64,000 nucleotides of DNA from Beta vulgaris subsp. vulgaris. Its lineage: Eukaryota > Streptophyta > Magnoliopsida > Caryophyllales > Amaranthaceae. Positions 59,765 to 64,000 of the stretch are shown piece after piece. Position numbers and translations under genes: made by a program. The notes beneath the pieces were generated by a model. It searched no databases. It had not been told where the DNA came from and saw nothing but the letters and a program-made list of their open reading frames with translations. Location: the NCBI RefSeq assembly GCF_026745355.1, contig NC_079206.1:33424653-33488652 (forward strand), given 5' to 3'. Within the stretch, counting starts at the first letter, position 1. Each line of letters begins with the position of its first letter.

Positions 59765-61287
59765 TGTTGACCCTTGAGTTTTGAAGATGACTTAACCACA
59801 AAAGACATAGTTTATTTTATTTATGTTGTTGCAAGGTAATTCCTTCTCGAGCTAAGAGAATACTTGGATGAAGATTAAAACGGATAATTAATCAAAATTA
59901 AAGTAAAGATGTTCGAGAGATGAAGAATCAAGCATGGAATGAAGTTAGAATTCATTAGGGTGTATTTATTATCTTCATGTTAAGGTTGAGTAAAAGCTTA
60001 ACTAAGTTCGTGGTGAATTCTCAAAGGAACTTGGTTCTGTTCCCATGAAAGGAACAGACTTGGCACTATAGGAACAAGGTTAGGGAACAAGACTTAAAAA
60101 TGATTTAGGAACACCTAAGAGTCTCTAAAGTTGTGCGCCTAACTCAAATATGCCCCCAATATATTTGTTAGAGTTTTAAGGGTTGTTTTAACTAAGATCC
60201 ACTATTTTAGGAATTTAGTTTAAGTTTGTTAGGAAAAAGATTTTAAAAAGATTTTATGATTTTAATCTAATTGATTTTCAAATCTTATCTTTTTATCTTT
60301 TGTCTTTTATATTTTATTTAAAAGATTTTTTTTCAAAAATAATATCTTTCCGGTTTTTAAATGATTTCGGTTTTTAAAATATAAAATTATTTTTCGATTT
60401 TATCAAAGATATTTTAAAAAGATATTTTTCCTAAAATCTAGGTAAAGTAAATAATTTATTTTATTTCCTAAAAACTGGACTACACGCCTAAAAGATACTG
60501 CTACACGTTTTTTGTAGTTAGTGGATTTAGTGGCTTAGTTAATTATCCTCCAAGTATTTAATTAATTTAAATGAGTTTTGTGAAACCACGTTATATGTTA
60601 TTGCTTCCCTTATGAAGTGAAGTAGTGGATTAGTGGGTTATTTACTTGACATGGAATATTAAATTTATTTAATTAATTAATTAAAATCATGGAGATCATG
60701 TGATAATGGTTTAATTAGTGGAGAACATGTCTTGTCTTAATTGGCTATAAATAGGCGCCTAATTCATTTGAACAAAGTGTGTCTGACTTAGCTAATTTGT
60801 CTTAGTTATCTAAAAGAGTCAGTGCCTTTTCCTTAAGAGAATTCATACTTACATTAATCGAGTTTATTACTCTTCCATTGGTTTTACAAAGTGTATTTTT
60901 GAGAAAAGGGTTTGAGTGAACTCTTGTAAGTGTGAGAAAGCTTTGAGTGAAGCAAGAGAAAGAGAAAGAGAAAGGAACTTCGAGTGAAGTTTGAGAGAAA
61001 CGTCAGTTGTTGGGAACTGTCGTTGGGAACTTGAGTTGAGTGACTTAAGTTGAGAATCGAGAGAAAAGTAATAGGTTGTAATCAGAGTTGTTTTGGCCAT
61101 TATAGTGGAAAGTTGTTTAAAATCCCTTGTGGTCGAGGTTGTTTCTTCCTACTAGGCCTAGGAAGTTTTTCCTCGAAAAATCTCTCGTGTTCCCATTGTT
61201 TGTTCCCAAGTTTACTTTTAATTCCGCAAAAAGTATAGCTTATTCTCTTATAATTCACCCCCCCTCTTATAGTGCTCATATTATACA
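59765..61287 (+). repeat. 5' LTR of the copia element
   Basis: It begins TGTTGACCCTTGAG and ends near ATTATACA, 5 nt before the primer-binding site. CTATAAATAG at 60745-60754 is the likely promoter. Several GAACAAG/TTGGTTC motifs occur in 60015-60120. The start is inferred from TG and position only. Confidence 0.7.
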
Positions 61288-61292
61288 ACAAT

Positions 61293-61304
61293 TGGTATCA
61301 GAGC
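61293..61304 (+). promoter_or_regulatory. Primer-binding site (initiator Met tRNA)
   Basis: TGGTATCAGAGC, the standard plant copia minus-strand primer site, directly after the LTR. Confidence 0.93.
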
Positions 61305-61354
61305 GGGAACTCTAAAAATCAGGAAACCCTGTTGAGTTCAAGATCTTGAAAAAT

Positions 61355-63173
61355 ATGAATACTAGAGAGAAACTGGAAGAAGGGTACTCTACGCAGAGGC
61401 CACCAATGTTCAATGGTAAGTTTTACACTTACTGGAAGAACAGAATGGAGATCTTTATCAAAGCCGACAATTACCAGGTATGGAGAGTCATAGAGGTAGG
61501 TGATTTTGAAGTCACTACCACTAATGACAAGAATGAGGTAATTCCTAAATCTATATCTGATTTTGATAAAGCGATTTCGAAAAGATGGAAATTAATGCTC
61601 TTGCTATAAAACTGCTTCATTGTGGTCTTGGACCTATGAACACAATCGTGTCATGGGATGAAAACCGCAAAACAAATTTGGGATCTTCTTGAAGTCACTC
61701 ATGAAGGTACGAGTGAAGTTAAGAGATCAAAAATAGATCTTTTGATGAACCAATATGAACTTTTTCAAATGAAATCAAAAGAGTCTATCCAAGACATGTT
61801 TACACGCTTTACTAATATTATTAATGAGCTAACATCTCTTGGAAAGTGATTACATCTGAGGAACAGTACGAAAGTTCCTAAGAGCCCTTCCTAGGGATCG
61901 ATGGATGGCTAAGGTAACTGCCTTACAGGAAACTAAGGACTTTACAAGTTCAATTTGGAACAACTTGCTGGTTCCCTTATGACTCATGAGTTGCAATTGG
62001 ACAATGAGAATGGAGACATGTCCAAGCAAAAATCGATTGCCTTAAAAGCTGATGAAAGTGAAGACTCAAAATGATGAAGAAGAATCCGCTCTCATGGTCC
62101 GAAAATTCAAAAGAATGTTTAGGAACATGAAGAATGGAGATTACAAAGGTAAGAATAAGAAATATTCTAACAAACTTGTTTGTCATAAGTGTGGCAGTTC
62201 TGAGCACTTCATCAAGGATTGTCCCCAATGGGAACAAGAAAAAGGCAAAGGAAGGGAACGAAGCAGAGATAGGAACAAGGAATACAAAATCCTATACTCG
62301 ATCTGACATGAAGAAAGCTATGGTTGCTGCATGGGGAGACTCTGACTCCGAAGAAGAAGATGATCCTCAACCAAATGAGGAGACTGCAAACTTCTGTCTT
62401 ATGGCTCTTGACAATTCCGAATCTGATGAAGAGATTGAATCTCTTGAGGCAAGTCTAGACACCATCAAAACTCGTCTTAATTCTTTAAGTAAAGAAAATT
62501 ATTTGAGTTTATTGTTGACGCTGTAAATGATTGCAAAGATGAGACATTAAACTAAAACAATGTCAACATGCTTTAATGTTGCAAAGGAACATACCTCTTG
62601 GCTTAAAAGTGTTCGAATTGATATTGAGAAAAGATTTTTCGAGTTGTTTGACAAAAATCTTAAATTAAAAGAGGATTTCGAAAATCTTAAAAATGAGAAC
62701 TACTTGTTAAGCTTGATTATCACAATAAAAGAGTTTGTTCCTGAAGTAAGTTCATTTGACATTAAGTCAGTTCCCTTGCAAAGTTTCAAATCTGAAATAA
62801 ACGAATTGAAAAATCATGTTTCATTTTTGGAAATTGAAAATAATGAACTTGTAGGGGAACTGCACCAAATGAGAAATGAAAAGAAAATGCTACCTATTCC
62901 AAACTGGATTAAGAACCCTCAAACAAAACGAACGAAGGTCTTGGTTTTAATCACAAAAAGAAATTTGAAAAACCTAAAAAGAGAGTTGATTTACCAAGTG
63001 ATAAAGTTTGTATGTTTTGTGGGAACACTGGTCATTTTAGGAACTCTTGTCCTAAAAGACTTGGTCGCATTAATGAGAACTTGGAAACAAGTAGAGTAAT
63101 TTGGAAAAAGAAATCTATTGTTCCTGAAGGAAAGGAACCCAAGAAAGATTGGGTTCCTAACTCTAACAATTAG
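61355..63173 (+). pseudogene. Copia gag with two zinc knuckles
   Basis: The start ATG at 61355 gives MNTREKLEEGYSTQRPPMFN, and the gag core follows (FYTYWKNRMEIFIKADNYQ). After a break near 61607 it continues with AKQIWDLLEVTHEGTSEVK and DMFTRFTNIINELTSLGK. A first knuckle, CHKCGSSEHFIKDC, lies at 62179-62220. An acidic stretch and coiled coils follow (62560-62880). A second knuckle, CMFCGNTGHFRNSC, lies at about 63008-63050 in another frame. The second knuckle and long coiled coil are seen in some copia lineages. Several frameshifts are present. Confidence 0.85.
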
Positions 63174-63184
63174 TTTTCTTGCAG

Positions 63185-64000
63185 GTTGGAGTGAGGGGGA
63201 ACAACACATGGTACCTAGACAGTGGTTGTTCTAAGCATATGACTGGAGATAAATCAAGATTTCTCTCACTCTCAGCCTATAATGGTGGAAGTGTGACTTT
63301 TGGTGACAACAAGAAAGGTAACATAGTTGCCATGGGCAAAGTTGGTAAGTCATCGTCACATTCCATAGATAATGTTTTCCTAGTTGATGGATTAAAGCAT
63401 AACTTGTTAAGTATTTCCCAATTCTGTGATAAGGGAACTGTGTGAAGTTTAATAGTGAAAAATGTTTAATTGTCAACAATAGCACAAAGGATTCTTTTGG
63501 AAGGAACAAGGAAAGGGAACACATATGTTGTGGATCTCAACCTTGTTCCCAAAAACAAATTCACATGCCTTAGTGTTATTGATGATGATTCATTTTATGG
63601 ACAAGCGTCTAGGTCATGCTAGCTTTTCTTGCTTGACAAACTCGTTCTAAAGAACTAGTTTTAGGTTTACCTCATCTAAGTTTCATTTAGATCATGTTGT
63701 GATGCATGCGCTAAAGGTAAGCATGTTAGGTCCTCTTTCAAGTCCAAGAATGTGGTAAGTACCACAAGACCTTTAGAGTTAATTCATATGGATTTATGTG
63801 GACCTATGAGGATACAAAGTAGGAGTGGAAAGAAATAGTGTTTTTAATTGTAGATGACTTCTCTAGATTTACTTGGGTTATTTTTCTTTCTAGCAAGGAC
63901 GAGACTTATGATGAGTTCCTTGTCTTTGCAAAGAAAGTTCAAAATTTGAGTGGTCAAAATGCTATCACCTTAGATCCGACCATGGAAAGAATTTGAAATT
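63185..64000 (+). pseudogene. Copia pol: protease and integrase start, partial
   Basis: Aspartic protease-like block WYLDSGCSKHMTGDKSRFL (63209-63270) with FVTFGD-like and LKHNLLSISQ segments. After frame changes the GAG-pre-integrase and integrase core appear: KHVRSSFKSK (63720), RPLELIHMDLCGPM (63770), VDDFSRFTWVIFLSSKDE (63850) and RSDHGK (63980). A stop near 63836 and other frame changes disrupt it. It is cut by the window end. Confidence 0.85.

Larger units (their letters stand above)
59765..64000 (+). mobile_element. Ty1/copia retrotransposon, 5' part
   Basis: Order is LTR, initiator-Met primer-binding site, gag with two zinc knuckles, protease and integrase start, continuing beyond the window. 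Gag and pol contain stops and frame changes. The second LTR is outside, so age cannot be judged. Confidence 0.9.

Overview
The window is nuclear DNA from a flowering plant, most likely a eudicot. It is AT-rich, has GT-AG introns, one plant-type spliced gene, and dense Class I and Class II transposable elements typical of pericentromeric or intergenic plant DNA. Nothing in it fixes the species. Only one ordinary host gene is supported: a small J-domain (DnaJ) protein gene on the minus strand, spread over 44795-58050 in three exons, with two very large introns loaded with transposons.

Layout. (1) 1-5042: right part of a Mutator-like element (MULE) with a decayed MuDR-type transposase (+) and a convergent small GRF zinc-finger gene (-). 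The transposase reading frame is split by a 626-bp solo LTR with a perfect 5-bp target-site duplication (TSD). (2) 5043-25239: nested LTRs. Family A copies carry solo LTR B (5452-19839, TSD AGAAA) and solo LTR C (20808-23443, TSD GCACC). LTR B is itself split by an 11.9-kb CACTA (En/Spm) element at 7597-19511 (CACTA ends, TSD AAA). That element carries a TNP2 transposase, a second multi-exon gene ending in a Ulp1/C48-type protease, mirrored subterminal repeats, two arrays of a ~165-bp repeat and two GC-skewed tracts. (3) 25240-29270: decayed second CACTA element on the minus strand with the same two genes. (4) 29271-36480: degenerate Ty3/gypsy element of the Tat type (two RNase H domains), cut off in the integrase. 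(5) 36481-44460: T-rich filler, further family A LTR copies, a 406-bp non-autonomous hAT (8-bp TSD), a 1.64-kb near-palindrome of GC-rich terminal-inverted-repeat (TIR) elements, and a copia LTR/primer-binding-site remnant. (6) 44795-58050: the DnaJ gene. Intron 2 holds a nearly intact 4.2-kb autonomous hAT element (46905-51148, TSD ATCACCAT) in the opposite orientation. Two Stowaway-like MITEs (one per intron) and possible CACTA-like ends are also present. (7) 59108-64000: LTR A fragment, a Helitron 3' end, and a Ty1/copia element running off the window.

The mobile elements do not form a pathway. Their nesting gives a relative insertion order supported by six perfect TSDs. The most notable points are the MULE with a convergent GRF zinc-finger gene, the CACTA element with a long foldback and twin repeat arrays, the palindrome at 42.5 kb, and the single-frameshift hAT with a possible captured host exon pair, sitting in a host intron. 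No new defence or metabolic system is supported by this sequence.
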